A model generated the notes under the pieces. That model worked only from the letters and a program-made list of their open reading frames with translations. It searched no databases and had not been told where the DNA came from. DNA of 49,108 nucleotides, taken from NCBI RefSeq assembly GCF_022179225.1, contig NZ_BPQL01000010.1, positions 1 to 49,108 on the forward strand, given 5' to 3'. Numbering within the stretch: the first letter of the stretch is position 1; every line of letters begins with the position of its first letter. The DNA is from Methylobacterium goesingense (GTDB lineage Bacteria > Pseudomonadota > Alphaproteobacteria > Rhizobiales > Beijerinckiaceae). Below are positions 16,463 through 25,590 of the stretch, piece after piece. Position numbers and translations under genes: made by a program.

Positions 16463-17021
16463 GCTGAGTTGCCTGCTCACGGGTTTGATGCTGACCGCCG
16501 TTCCCGGCGTCTGCATGGCACAAATGACCGCCGATACCCGGCTCGGGGTGGGACATTCCGTGACCGACGCCGATCTGCGCGCCTACTTCTCGATCCCGCC
16601 GAGTGGGAAGGGCCTGCCGGCAGGTTCGGGGACGGCTCTACAGGGCGAAACGGTCTTCACCGAGAGTTGTGCCGCCTGCCACGGTGAGCAGCTCCAAGGC
16701 AACATGGCGCCCGGGATCGGTGCAGACAAGCTGATCGGCGGTCGCGGAAGCCTTGCCACGAACAATCCGGTGAAGACGACGGAAAGCTACTGGCCGTATG
16801 CGACGACGCTCTTCGACTACGTCAAGCGCGCGATGCCGTTCAACGCGCCGGGGTCGCTCACCGACGATCAGGTCTACAGCGTCGTCGCGTACATCCTCGC
16901 TCAGGGCAAAATCATCAAAGCCGACGAGACACTGGATGCGACCACGCTGCCGAAGGTGAAGATGCCGAACCGCGACGGCTTCATTGCCGATCCGAGACCG
17001 GAATTGAGCCTTTACCGATGA
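16449..17021 (+). CDS. soxD: Sulfite dehydrogenase cytochrome c subunit SoxD
   Basis: A 190-residue periplasmic c-type cytochrome. It has a signal peptide (MRKLSCLLTGLMLTAVPG, cleavage near AQM) and one haem site, CAACH at residues 74-78. A likely axial Met is in AMPFNAPGSL. The 'YWPYATTLFDYVKRAMPF' region is typical of SoxD. It accepts electrons from SoxC. It is the single-haem short form; some SoxD proteins carry two haems. Its start lies within the last codons of soxC, so the two are translationally coupled. Confidence 0.92.
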   Translation: MSMRKLSCLLTGLMLTAVPGVCMAQMTADTRLGVGHSVTDADLRAYFSIPPSGKGLPAGSGTALQGETVFTESCAACHGEQLQGNMAPGIGADKLIGGRGSLATNNPVKTTESYWPYATTLFDYVKRAMPFNAPGSLTDDQVYSVVAYILAQGKIIKADETLDATTLPKVKMPNRDGFIADPRPELSLYR

Positions 17022-17339
17022 CGCCTCGGCGTCCGTGATTGCTGCCGGTCGTCAATAGGCCGCGCGTCATCCCTTTCGTACCTCGGCGCCGGACGTCGAC
17101 ACTCACGTGCCTTCTTCGAGGGAACCACGGGGAAACGTCGGTCATCGGGAAGGATCCCGTGATGGCATGGTTGCTTCAGGCGTCATGCGACTCGGGACGG
17201 TCGGGGTGATGAAGCTTCGACCGTCAAGCTGGAACGGCTTCTGGCTGTTTGGCTGGGGAGGATCATCGGGATGCGATGCGTTGTTTCCCAGATGGTGCGG
17301 GAGGCACCAACGGATTGGGATCGCGAGGGGACGGACGGG
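17022..17339. other. Gene-free stretch after soxD
   Basis: A GACGC-CTCG-GCGTC mini-hairpin lies just past the soxD stop (about 17023-17036) but has no U-tract. The rest has no recognisable coding content. Confidence 0.35.
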
Positions 17340-17640
17340 CTGCTGATATCTGGCTGGCGCCGTTCCTGGCGGTGATGCGGCGCAAGACCCGGCGAGCCTG
17401 GGCGCCGCTCAATCTTGCGTGGCCTTCCCGGTCAGGGGGATCGCAAGAGCCTGTCGCCGATGACGGAGCTTGTCGCCGATGGCGGCGCGCCTCCCCAACC
17501 CGGGATGACGGACCGCTCTGGACGGAACTGGCCCGTCGAGGCGGATCGGTCGGTCGGTCGGTGGCCCTCTGATGCCTGTCTGGCGATCAACGACACGGCC
17601 CTGCGAAGGCGCGCGCCAGTATGTTCTCGCTGAGACCGTA
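17340..17640 (+). pseudogene. IS701-type (DDE) transposase fragment, frameshifted
   Basis: Pieces in different frames read FLAVMRRKTRRAWAPL, LPGQGDRKSLSPM, then NWPVEADRSVG and ACLAINDTALRRR. These follow the order of IS701-family transposases ('LPGERKS..PM' and the catalytic 'W.IDDTGFPKKG' block). The catalytic Asp is retained in INDTAL, but the surrounding residues and frames are broken and the C-terminal half is gone. Assignment is by remembered family pattern only. Confidence 0.55.
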
Positions 17641-17680
17641 ATCGGATTGCTTAAACCCGGATCATGCATCGGCATGGCCC

Positions 17681-17745
17681 GTAGCGGTCGCGTACGCGAC
17701 TCTCGAATGGGTGGATTGGTTCGATCACCGTCGGCTGCCCAGACC
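17681..17745 (+). pseudogene. Tiny IS3-family OrfB C-terminal fragment
   Basis: The stretch reads AYATLEWVDWFDHRRLPRP, matching the OrfB C-terminal 'ATLEWVDWFN.RRL.EPIG' block. It lies directly after the IS701-type fragment, so two unrelated elements have been joined by deletions. Flanking frames carry no further transposase sequence. Confidence 0.65.
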
Positions 17746-18184
17746 GAGGTTCGACCCCTGGCCGCTTGACCCAAACCAAATGGCCTCCGGGAAACCCGGT
17801 GCGATTCATCTAGACCAGACCCTGTTCTGCGGCCTTGTGCCGTTCGGCGAAGATCCCGGGCCTGGGCTCGGCCGCGCTCCGAACGAAGCCGGAGGCGCGC
17901 CAGCGGCTTTCCCAGAAAATGGCTTTGAACAGTGCGGCCCATCTCAGTGGATGCCATGGACGATGCGCGTGGGGTTTCCGAAAATGCAGCCAGACGAAGG
18001 ACCGCTAAAGGCAAAGAGTAAACCGCCGCGAACGGCGATGTTGGGTCGGGATCGGGATTGCGACTCCAGGTGAAGAGCGGAATGGCTGCTACAGAAGCGA
18101 TACGGCGCTTGAGCAGACGGGTGAGGAGAGGCCTTTCTTGGATAGATCACCTGGTGCGCCAAAATCTTACCCCGATGGAGACGA
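17746..18184. other. Unassigned stretch between transposase debris and an RND relic
   Basis: Frames are open on both strands but none shows a recognisable family. It is probably more decayed accessory DNA. No palindrome or terminator was found. Confidence 0.35.
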
Positions 18185-18663
18185 TCACTCCGCCGGCTGA
18201 GGCATCCTTGCGCCATCAGGCTGCTCACGCGATGCAGCCGGTTTGCCCAGGAGGCGCTCGAAGGCGACGTAGAAGGTCGGGGTGATGAACAGGGTGATGA
18301 AGGTGGCCACCAGCAGGCCGCCGATCACGACGGTCCCCATCGAGACGCGGGCGTTGGCCCCGGCGCCACTGGCGATGGCGAGGGGCACGGAGCCCATGAT
18401 GAAAGCGAACGACGTCATCAGGATCGGGCGCATACGCAGGCGGGTGGCGTCCTGCGCGGCCTTGAGCACGTCCTCGCCCTGCTGGCGCAGGTCCTCCGCG
18501 AAGGCAACCAGCAGGATCGAGTTCTTGGCGGCCAGCCCCACCAAGAGCAGGAGCCCGACCTGACCGAAGATGTCGAGGGCAAGGCCCCGGATGGCGAGGA
18601 AGCCCACCGCCCCGAAGATCGCGATCGGCGTGCCGAGCAGGATCACGAACGGCAGACGCAGCG
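18185..18663 (-). pseudogene. RND multidrug efflux permease (HAE1/AcrB type), C-terminal stump
   Basis: About the last 160 residues of an AcrB-like pump remain: ESLRLPFVILLGTPIAIFG, then GQVGLLLLVGLAAKNSILLV, FAEDLRQQG, RMRPILMTSFAFIMGSVPL and TLFITPTFYVAFERLLG. These form the last transmembrane bundle. Roughly 85% of the gene is missing and the sequence is cut near 18663, exactly where an adaptor stump begins on the opposite strand. It cannot function as a pump. Confidence 0.9.
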
Positions 18664-18673
18664 ATTCGATCCG

Positions 18674-19060
18674 AGAACCGCCCGCCGCCTCGTGCGGGCC
18701 CTGATGCCGAATGCCGACGAGCGCTTCCTACCCGGCCAGTTCGTGCGCGCCAGCATCCGAACCGGCACGAAGGACAGGCTGCTGGTCCCAACCGTTTCGC
18801 TCGATGCCCAGCTCGCCCAGCAGATCGTCTACGTGGTCACTGCCGACGGAACGGTTCAGCAGAAGCCCGTCACCACCGGCGACATCCACGGCGAGAACAC
18901 CGCGATCCTCGACGGTCTCACGGACGGAGACCGCGTCGTGGTCGATCACCTCCAGGAGATGCGCCAGAACCTGAAGGTCGTCGTGCGGCCTGCGGGCGAC
19001 GTCGAACCGGATCGGAAGCCCGGGGATGCGACCGCGCCGGCATCGGGCAAGCCCGGCTGA
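18674..19060 (+). pseudogene. RND periplasmic adaptor (membrane-fusion protein), C-terminal stump
   Basis: The frame opens without a credible start in RALMPNADERFLPGQFVRAS, the late beta-barrel of HlyD/AcrA-type adaptors. It continues with VPTVSLDAQLAQQIVYVV and GLTDGDRVVVDHLQ to a normal stop. The N-terminal two thirds (signal, lipoyl and hairpin domains) are gone. It is head-to-head with the RND permease stump. Such genes are normally co-directional, so an inversion with loss must have occurred. Confidence 0.85.
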
Positions 19061-19123
19061 GCGTCGGGTCCAACGTCACTGCCGAATGTTCCTGCCGCCC
19101 TCCCCCGACGTTGCTGGTCCCCC

Positions 19124-19429
19124 ATGTCGAACCTCCAGTCCAGGGCCGTTCTGGCCGCCCTCCTTACCGTTTTGATCGCCCCCACGAGCGCGACCGCCTC
19201 CGAGTGCCGGATCACACGCCAAGCGTATGCTGCTCTCAAGCACGGCATGAGCTACCGCCGCGCCGTCGAGATTCTCGGCTGCCAGGGCCGGGCGGTGACC
19301 AGCATGCGCATCGGCAAGACCCACCGGGCGACCTATTCCTGGCGTGGGACCGGCACTTATGGCGCGAATCTCACCCTATCGTTCCGCAACGGACACCTGA
19401 CGAGCAAGTCGCAGCTTGGACTGAACTGA
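19124..19429 (+). CDS. Small secreted protein, DUF3862/BamE-like fold candidate
   Basis: A 101-residue protein with a signal peptide (about residues 1-26, ending TSATAS). The mature part reads ITRQAYAALKHGMSYRRAVE, then ILGCQGR, ATYSWRG and LTLSFRNGHLTSKSQ. The helix-turn plus antiparallel-strand pattern ('Y..LK.GMSY..V..ILG..G', then 'W.', then 'V.F.NG.L.SK') is that of DUF3862 and SmpA/OmlA-like (BLIP-fold) domains. Two cysteines may form a disulfide. Function unknown; such domains often bind partner proteins in the envelope. It appears monocistronic. Confidence 0.75.
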   Translation: MSNLQSRAVLAALLTVLIAPTSATASECRITRQAYAALKHGMSYRRAVEILGCQGRAVTSMRIGKTHRATYSWRGTGTYGANLTLSFRNGHLTSKSQLGLN

Positions 19430-19519
19430 CAGCATCGCATCGGCCTCCATCGAAGCATGCTTCGCGGGCAGGCGCAGCGGCGATCCTCTGCCTTATCGTA
19501 CCGAACGCCCTGCGATCCG

Positions 19520-20941
19520 CTACGACGTGGTCCCGGGGACCCGCGTCGAACGTGCGTTGAGTTTCCCCAAGCTGGCGGCAAGCTCTGCGGTGGAGTTCGA
19601 AACGGCGTCGGACACGCTGGCGAAACACCGCTCCTCCAGCGCTCGGGAGAGGTCCAAGAGCGCGACTTCGAGCTGACGCGTGAGGACGTGCTCACCGAGA
19701 CTCGACGGCGCGCGATTGGCGATGTCCGCGAGCCGCTCGGCCATCGGCTGGCCGACATGGCGAAGCAGGATGGCGAGGGTCGTGATTGCTTCGGTCAAGG
19801 TCTGGGATTGGATCGATTCCGAAGCGACCACGATGACGGCCTTGAGGGCATCGGTCGCCGCGATCGGCGCGGCGTCCCGATAGACGATGCAAGACGCCGC
19901 ATTCTCGCCCGCATCGTTCTCGCCATCGCCCCACTGCGAGATCACGTCCCGCAGGGCCTAGACGACCAAGATGCCCGGGCTCGGGTTGGATTTCGAGGTC
20001 GATATCGACGTCCATGCGATGGTGGAGAGTTGGTGAAGACCATATGTGGCGTCGTGGTTGAGGTCGCGTCCGTCGTCGTAAGCGAGCGCGGCCAGCGTCT
20101 CGTCGATGATGGATGTCCGTGCGTCCGCGTCGAGCACAACGCCGGGTTGGCAGCGAACCTTGAACAGGGGGTCCTGGACGGCGCGGTACTCCCCGACCGT
20201 CGTGTCGAACTCGATCTCAACGGTCCCGCGCCCGTGCCGCTCGACCACCTTCCCAATGCGGGCAAGGTCGAGACCGACCACGTATCCGGCTTCGCGCGAG
20301 CGGATTGAGACCGCGATGGGCCATTCCTGCCGCGGCGTTCTCCTGGTCGCGGAGAGTAACCGGAGATCCACTCTCCGGGCGTTGAGTACCCGGCCATGAA
20401 TGAATTGGATGATCTGCGCCGGCCGCATCTGGTCGATGGTGTTGTAGATCATCACAATGATCAGGCAGAGGGCCGAGGTGGTGAGCAGAAGGGCCAGCGT
20501 GGTACCAAAGACGGGTCGGTGGAAGCCGGTGTTCGTAACCAGCGTCATCAGTACGAAGACAGACAGTCCAACAAAGTATCCGAAGTAAAACTGGTTCGTG
20601 CGCCGTGCCATGAACTGGTCGGTGACCTGAGCCGTCAGCGCCGCCGCTCCTTGCTGTACGGCGAGGAGTAGGAGCGAGAACGTGATGGAGGTGACCGTGA
20701 TGATGCTCGACGCCACGGTGGTCAGCAGGCTCCCCAGCGCCGCACTGTCGCCCAGAAGCTCCCCGAGCCAGCTGAAGCCAGCCGGAGCCTGCCCCCCCGA
20801 CCAGGACCGGTCGGCGATATACACGAGGGCGTTCAAGGCTACGAACCCCGCGACGGTGGCGAGCGGTAGGGCGAGGAACTGCCTGAACGACCGCCTGACG
20901 GCATTGAGGAAACGGCGCGGGACCGACGTGATGGTCGTCAT
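19520..20941 (-). pseudogene. DUF2254 membrane protein with an in-frame amber codon
   Basis: A 474-codon frame starting at ATG 20941 (MTTITSVPRRFL). Four hydrophobic segments lie in the first half, including GSLLTTVASSIITVTSITFS. A soluble C-terminal region follows, with VEIEFDTTVGEYRAVQDPLF and YGLHQLSTIAWTSISTSKSN, typical of DUF2254. A single TAG at 19960-19958 interrupts the frame after residue 327; reading resumes in the same frame for 145 more codons to a normal stop. The downstream part still looks coding (ALRDVISQWGDGENDAGENA). Either a recent nonsense mutation, an amber read-through or a sequence error. Function of the family is unknown. Confidence 0.8.
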
Positions 20942-21225
20942 TCCGGGATGTTGCCTGTATCGGATGGGCCGCGCGTCTGACCGCACGAGATACACCACCC
21001 GGCCATCGATAGCCTCGCCGTCGCCAGGGCCGCGCGTCCTGCGCGACGGGATCAGGCGATGGCCCTGCGAGCGGCACCGGCTGCGAGCGTGGGGTCGGTA
21101 CTCTCGACGATCTGCAGCCTGGGTCACGACCCGGGGGTCGGCGTCGAGGTGCGCCCGCACCGACGGACAGGATCCCACAATCCGAGCGATTGCAGAGCCG
21201 CAGCGGTGTTTTGGGGGGGCCAGCG

Positions 21226-22479
21226 TCAGGATTGCCCCGGCGCAATGCCCGAGATCCGGATGCCGAGCCTCTCCGGACCACGCAGCGAGGCCCCAGGCCT
21301 GTAGGGCGGCGGGTCGGCCATGAGCCGGGGGGCAACGAGGCGCCGGCAGAGGGCCACCAGGGCGATCTCGGCCTCGATCCGCGCGAGCGGCGCCCCCATG
21401 CAGTAGTGCAATCCGCCGCCGAAGCCGAAATGCTGGTTGTCCTCCCGGTCCGGATCGAAACGATCCGGATCGTCGAAGCGGGCCGGGTCGCGGTTCGCGG
21501 CGGCGAAGAGCAGGATGACCGGTGCGCCCTTCGGAATGGTCTGGCCCGCGATCTCGATGGCCCCGAGGGCTTTGCGGGTCCGAAAATGCACCGGCGGTTC
21601 GTAGCGGAGCAACTCCTCGATCACGCGCGGCGCCCGCTCCGGATCGGCGCGCAGGCGTTCCAATTCCCCAGGATGGCGCAGCAGGGTCAGCATGCCGTTG
21701 GTGATCAGGTTCACGGTGGTCTCGTGGCCCGCCACCAGCAGCAGGATCGCCGTCGAGATCAGGTCGAAATCGCCCATCACGGCCTTGCCGTCGGGACCCG
21801 GCGCGGCCAGCGCGCTCAGCATGTCGGCGGTGGGGCGTCGGCGTTTCGCCCGGATCAGGGCGCGCATGTAGCCGGAGATCGCGTCGAAGGCCGCCACCGT
21901 CCGGTGCCGGCTGGCCTCGTCGTGGCGGGCATCGGGCTCCAGGGCGGTGGCAAGCTGCGTCGCCCAGGCCTGGAACTGCGGCTCGTCCGCCTCCGGCACG
22001 CCGAGCATGTCGCAGATCACCGACACCGGGAGCGGGTAGGACAGGTCCTCCACGAGGCAGACCTCGTCGCGCCCCCGGCAGGCGTCGATGAGGGTGTCCA
22101 CGTCCCGCACGACGCGCTGCCGCAGCGCCTGCACCCGCGCCACCGAGAATTCGCGCATCACGGCGTGGCGCAGGGTGTCGTGATCGGGCGGATCGCGGAA
22201 GATCAGGGGGCGGTGCGCGGTGGCGATCCGGTCCTTGATGGGGTTGAGAAGCCAATCCTTGAGCGGGTTGCCCGTGCGCGGCCGGCGGGAGGGCGGCAGG
22301 TCCTCCGAGCTGAGGCGCGGATCGAAGATCAGGCTGCGGATCGCCGCATGGCCGCTCACCACGATGCTGCCGTCGCGCTGGGGCGAGACCGGGGTCTCGC
22401 GAAGCCGCGCGTAGATCGGATAGGGATTGGCCCGGTTGGCGGGGTCGAGCACCTCGGAAAACAGCGTGTCCTCAGCCAT
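21226..22479 (-). CDS. Cytochrome P450, bacterial class I
   Basis: A 417-residue soluble P450. The haem-binding loop is FGFGGGLHYCMGAPLAR with the iron-ligating Cys360. The oxygen-activating I-helix motif is LVAGHETTVN, and the K-helix ExxR is EELLRYEPP. The B'-C region IFRDPPDHDTLRHAVMREF is typical of CYP107-like hydroxylases. It needs a ferredoxin and a ferredoxin reductase, and both are encoded directly upstream; this gene overlaps the reductase gene by 8 nt. Substrate unknown. It is the last gene of a five-gene unit that begins with a glycosyltransferase, so hydroxylation and glycosylation of one small molecule is plausible. Confidence 0.95.
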   Translation of the reverse strand: MAEDTLFSEVLDPANRANPYPIYARLRETPVSPQRDGSIVVSGHAAIRSLIFDPRLSSEDLPPSRRPRTGNPLKDWLLNPIKDRIATAHRPLIFRDPPDHDTLRHAVMREFSVARVQALRQRVVRDVDTLIDACRGRDEVCLVEDLSYPLPVSVICDMLGVPEADEPQFQAWATQLATALEPDARHDEASRHRTVAAFDAISGYMRALIRAKRRRPTADMLSALAAPGPDGKAVMGDFDLISTAILLLVAGHETTVNLITNGMLTLLRHPGELERLRADPERAPRVIEELLRYEPPVHFRTRKALGAIEIAGQTIPKGAPVILLFAAANRDPARFDDPDRFDPDREDNQHFGFGGGLHYCMGAPLARIEAEIALVALCRRLVAPRLMADPPPYRPGASLRGPERLGIRISGIAPGQS

Positions 22480-23791
22480 GACGGGCCTCGATGAGCGTGG
22501 ATGCGGCTCGGGGTGGCGGGAAGCCCGGTGCTAGGGCGAGGTAGTCCCCCTGGTCGCTCGCATCGCGGATCGGTGGAAATGCCCGGCCGGCCGTGATCGC
22601 TTCGGCATAGGCGGGGAGCCAGCGTGCCTGATCGAACGAGACGGCCGCGATGCTGCGTCCGGCGCGGCCATAGACGGCGAGGAAGCGCCGCGAGGCGCGC
22701 GAGCCCTGGACGATCGCGACCGCGTCGGCGCCCTCGCTCAGGCCCACGGCCTTGATGTTGATGCCGAACTGGCTGGACCAGAAGGCCGGCAGGTGGTGGT
22801 AGGTCCGCTGATCGTCGGCCGGCGCCAGCATGTTGCGCCCGGAATGCGCGGCCTGCGCGACGGCATTGCCCCAATGCTCTACCGACATCAGCCGGCCGCC
22901 ATAGAGCGGGTTCGGCCAGCGCGCGACATCCCCGGCGGCGTAGATATCCGGACACGGTGTCCCATCGGCGCCGAGCACCCGGCAGGCCCCGTCGCAGGTC
23001 ACGCCGCCGGCATCGGCCATCAGGCCCGCGCCCTTCAGCCAGTCCGTGGCGCGCGTCGCGCCGAGGGCCACGATCACGAGGTCGGCCTCGACCGCGCGCC
23101 CATCCGCCAGATGGGCGCGAACGACACGGCCCGAGGCGTCGCCCGCGAAGCGGAGCACCTGTGCGCCGGCATGAAAAGTTACGCCGGCGTCCCGTAGGCA
23201 ATCGGCGACGACGCTGCCGATCCAGGTGCCCAGAGACCGGGCGAGCGGCGCCGGGTTGGGATCGACCAGCGTGACGGGCAGTCCGAGATCGCGGCAGCAG
23301 GAGGCCGCCTCGCAGCCGATCAGGCCGGCGCCGACGATGAGGACGCGGGCAGGTCCCCCGGCCAACGCGGTTCGCAGGCGGGCGGCATCGTCCCGGCCGC
23401 GCAGGGTGAATATCCCCTCAAGCCCGCCACCCGAGGCGGCGGGCCAAGGGCGCGCCTGCGCACCGGTGGCGATGAGCAGGCGCTCGTAGGCGAGCCCCGT
23501 CCCGTTCGCGAGGCGGATCGTGCGCGCCGCGCGATCGAGGGCGACCGCCGCATGACCGAGGCGCCATTGCGCATCGAGGGTGTCGAGCTCAGGCAGTCCG
23601 GTGGCATCCGGTGCCAGTTCGCCGGACAGAACGTGCTTCGACAGCGGCGGCCGGTCGTAGGGACGATATGGTTCGTCACCCACGACCGTCAGCCGGCCGG
23701 AGTAGCCGTTGCGCCGCAGGGCCTCCGCGCCCCGAAGGCCGGCGAGCGACGCGCCGACGACGACGATGCCGGCCGTCTCCGCGATGCTCAC
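22472..23791 (-). CDS. FAD-dependent NAD(P)H:ferredoxin reductase
   Basis: A 439-residue reductase of the putidaredoxin/rubredoxin reductase type. The FAD motif is IVVVGASLAGLRGAEALRR, PYDRPPLSKHVLSG follows, the NAD(P) motif is VLIVGAGLIGCEAAS, and the second FAD motif is DIYAAGDVARWPNP. It transfers electrons from NAD(P)H to the small ferredoxin encoded just upstream, and so to the P450. It overlaps both neighbours (4 and 8 nt). The C-terminal reductase-type dimer domain is present, with HHLPAFWSSQFGINI. Confidence 0.94.
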   Translation of the reverse strand: MSIAETAGIVVVGASLAGLRGAEALRRNGYSGRLTVVGDEPYRPYDRPPLSKHVLSGELAPDATGLPELDTLDAQWRLGHAAVALDRAARTIRLANGTGLAYERLLIATGAQARPWPAASGGGLEGIFTLRGRDDAARLRTALAGGPARVLIVGAGLIGCEAASCCRDLGLPVTLVDPNPAPLARSLGTWIGSVVADCLRDAGVTFHAGAQVLRFAGDASGRVVRAHLADGRAVEADLVIVALGATRATDWLKGAGLMADAGGVTCDGACRVLGADGTPCPDIYAAGDVARWPNPLYGGRLMSVEHWGNAVAQAAHSGRNMLAPADDQRTYHHLPAFWSSQFGINIKAVGLSEGADAVAIVQGSRASRRFLAVYGRAGRSIAAVSFDQARWLPAYAEAITAGRAFPPIRDASDQGDYLALAPGFPPPRAASTLIEARHG

Positions 23792-24036
23792 GGTGCGTCT
23801 CCGATCTCGACCTGAAGGCTGATGGCGCGGACGGGGCAGGCCTGGACGGCCCGCTCGATCTCACCTCGACGCGCGTGCGGTGGGGCGGGGTCGTAGAACA
23901 GGATCTCGTGGCCCCGGACCTCGAAGGCACCGGGCGCCGCGTAGCAGCACTGGGCGTAGCCTTGGCACCGGTTGAGGTCGACCACCACGCGAAGCGGTGC
24001 GGTCTCGCGTGGAACGGGCCTGGTGGGGGCGGTCAT
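23788..24036 (-). CDS. Small P450-type ferredoxin (3Fe-4S/4Fe-4S)
   Basis: An 82-residue acidic ferredoxin. Cluster ligands are in NRCQGYAQCCYAAPGAF and QACPVRAIS: a CxxxxxC...CP layout with a single cluster, as in P450-partner ferredoxins of the Fer4_13/15 class. A Gly replaces the second cluster cysteine, as is usual in [3Fe-4S] versions; the extra Cys after the second ligand is a little unusual. It lies between a small membrane-protein gene (19 nt upstream) and the reductase gene (4-nt overlap). It shuttles single electrons from reductase to P450. Confidence 0.93.
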   Translation of the reverse strand: MTAPTRPVPRETAPLRVVVDLNRCQGYAQCCYAAPGAFEVRGHEILFYDPAPPHARRGEIERAVQACPVRAISLQVEIGDAP

Positions 24037-24055
24037 GGCGATACCTCGCTGACGG

Positions 24056-24265
24056 TCAGAGGCCGAGGAACGGATCGGACGGATCGTCCGGTTGCGGGAT
24101 CAGGTTCGCGACCGATGCCAGCGGCAGGCCGGTCAGGGCGGCGAGGACGAGCGTGGCCGCGAATGCGATCGGCCGGGGCGTTCGCCCGCCGTTGCGGTCC
24201 CGGCTCGCCATCGGTCCGGCCAGGACCCGGGCGCGGTCACGGTCAGGGATCGGGACGGCGGTCAT
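24056..24265 (-). CDS. Small single-span membrane protein, unknown
   Basis: A 69-residue protein: a basic N-terminal half (PDRDRARVLAG, RDRNGGRTPRP), one hydrophobic segment AFAATLVLAALTGLPLASVA (about 34-53) and a short acidic tail QPDDPSDPFLGL. Its ATG at 24265 overlaps the glycosyltransferase stop as ATGA, and the ferredoxin gene starts 19 nt after its stop. This tight fit in the operon is the main reason to call it real. It could tether one of the soluble partners to the membrane, but I recognise no family. Confidence 0.6.
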   Translation of the reverse strand: MTAVPIPDRDRARVLAGPMASRDRNGGRTPRPIAFAATLVLAALTGLPLASVANLIPQPDDPSDPFLGL

Positions 24266-25551
24266 GCGGCAATCCCCCGGAGGCTCGAGCGGGTGCGAAC
24301 CGCATCGTCGATGCCGGCGAGGACCGCCGACCCGGCGTCGCGCTCCGCGAAAGAGCGCGCCAGGGATGCGGCTCGAGCGCGGTAGCGAGGTTGTGCCAGC
24401 ACCGTTTCGATCGCCTCGCGCAGCGCCGGGATCGCCGGCGCGTTGGTCGCCAGATTGAATCCGGCGCCTGACCAGCCGATGCGGGCGCCGATCTCCGCCT
24501 TGTCTTCGGTCAGCCCGGCCGAGACGATCGGCACGCCGGCCGCGAGGGCCTGCGAGACGCTGCCGTATCCGCCATTCGTGACGAGCAGGGACACCTCCGG
24601 CAGCATCGCGTCGAAGGGCAGGAACGGCGCCACCCGGGCATTCGCCGGAAGAGGTCCGCGCAAGGCCTCGACGGGGCGCCCGCCCGTGGTCGCCACCACG
24701 AGCAGGTCGTCGCGGTCCGCCAGGGCCGCGAGGGTCGGCTCGACCAGTTCGCCGAAATCGGCATTCGCGAGGGTGCCCTGCGTGACCAGGACGACGCGCT
24801 TGGCCCGGTCGCGCGCCTGCCACCAGTCGGGGAGCGCCACCTCGGCGCTCAGCGCCGGCAGCAGGCCGATGAAGCGCAGGTTGGGCGGCAGCGTCCCAAA
24901 ATCGTACTCGAAGTCGGGTACGGTCGGCTGGAGAAACAGGTCCGGCAGCACGGCGATGGAGTGCGGCAGCGAGGCCGGCAGGGGCGGCAGGCCGAGGCGC
25001 GCCAGTTGCGCGTCGGCATAGGCGCGCACGGGGTCGACGAAGGCGGCGTCCATGCCGGCCTTCAGCAATGCGTAGTGCGCCCGCTCGTCCGCGCTCCGGG
25101 CCGGCGGCAGGCCGAGTCCCACCGGCGCGTCGTCGGGCCGGTCGAGGAACAGGAAGCTGACGTTCAGGACGACGATGGGCGGACGTGGGCCGGACCCGAG
25201 CAGCAGGGGCAGCACGCCGAGGAACAAGCTTCCGGCGACGATCACGTCGGGCCGCTCCACCGCGATCAGAGAGCGCAGGGCCTCGGCCTGAACCGGCATC
25301 GGGTCGATGAAGCGCCGCTCGAACTCGCGGCGGTAGCGCTCGGGCCCTGCAGGCAGGCTGGTCTCGCGGTATTCCGCGGCATGGCCGTCGTCGATCGGCG
25401 AGAAGCGCAGGCCCGCGGCCTCGATCTTCTCGCGGAACGCTTCGGCGGTGGTGACGACGACCGTGTCCCCGCGTGCGGCGAGAAGCCGGCCGACGGCGAG
25501 GAGCGGATTGATGTGCCCCGTCAGGGCCGTGGCGGCGATCAGCACCTTCAT
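24262..25551 (-). CDS. MGT-type (UDP-glucuronosyl/macrolide) glycosyltransferase
   Basis: A 429-residue GT-B enzyme. The N-terminal acceptor domain begins MKVLIAATALTGHINPLLAV; the His is the catalytic base position of GT1 enzymes. The C-terminal donor domain has VVLVTQGTLAN and then LLVTNGGYGSVSQALAAGVP, which corresponds to the sugar-nucleotide motif. It would glycosylate a small hydrophobic acceptor. The start at ATG 25551 is used because the open frame further upstream only shadows the patatin gene. It is first in the unit with the small membrane protein, ferredoxin, reductase and P450, about 40 nt downstream of a near-match SigF promoter. Confidence 0.92.
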   Translation of the reverse strand: MKVLIAATALTGHINPLLAVGRLLAARGDTVVVTTAEAFREKIEAAGLRFSPIDDGHAAEYRETSLPAGPERYRREFERRFIDPMPVQAEALRSLIAVERPDVIVAGSLFLGVLPLLLGSGPRPPIVVLNVSFLFLDRPDDAPVGLGLPPARSADERAHYALLKAGMDAAFVDPVRAYADAQLARLGLPPLPASLPHSIAVLPDLFLQPTVPDFEYDFGTLPPNLRFIGLLPALSAEVALPDWWQARDRAKRVVLVTQGTLANADFGELVEPTLAALADRDDLLVVATTGGRPVEALRGPLPANARVAPFLPFDAMLPEVSLLVTNGGYGSVSQALAAGVPIVSAGLTEDKAEIGARIGWSGAGFNLATNAPAIPALREAIETVLAQPRYRARAASLARSFAERDAGSAVLAGIDDAVRTRSSLRGIAA

Positions 25552-25590
25552 GGCGGAACGTCCTCGATGTGTCTGTTGCGATGCAAGGTA

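Noticed and set aside
20535..20557. GTAACC followed by CGAA inside the DUF2254 gene
   Set aside because: The spacer is 13 nt, and it points to no gene start.
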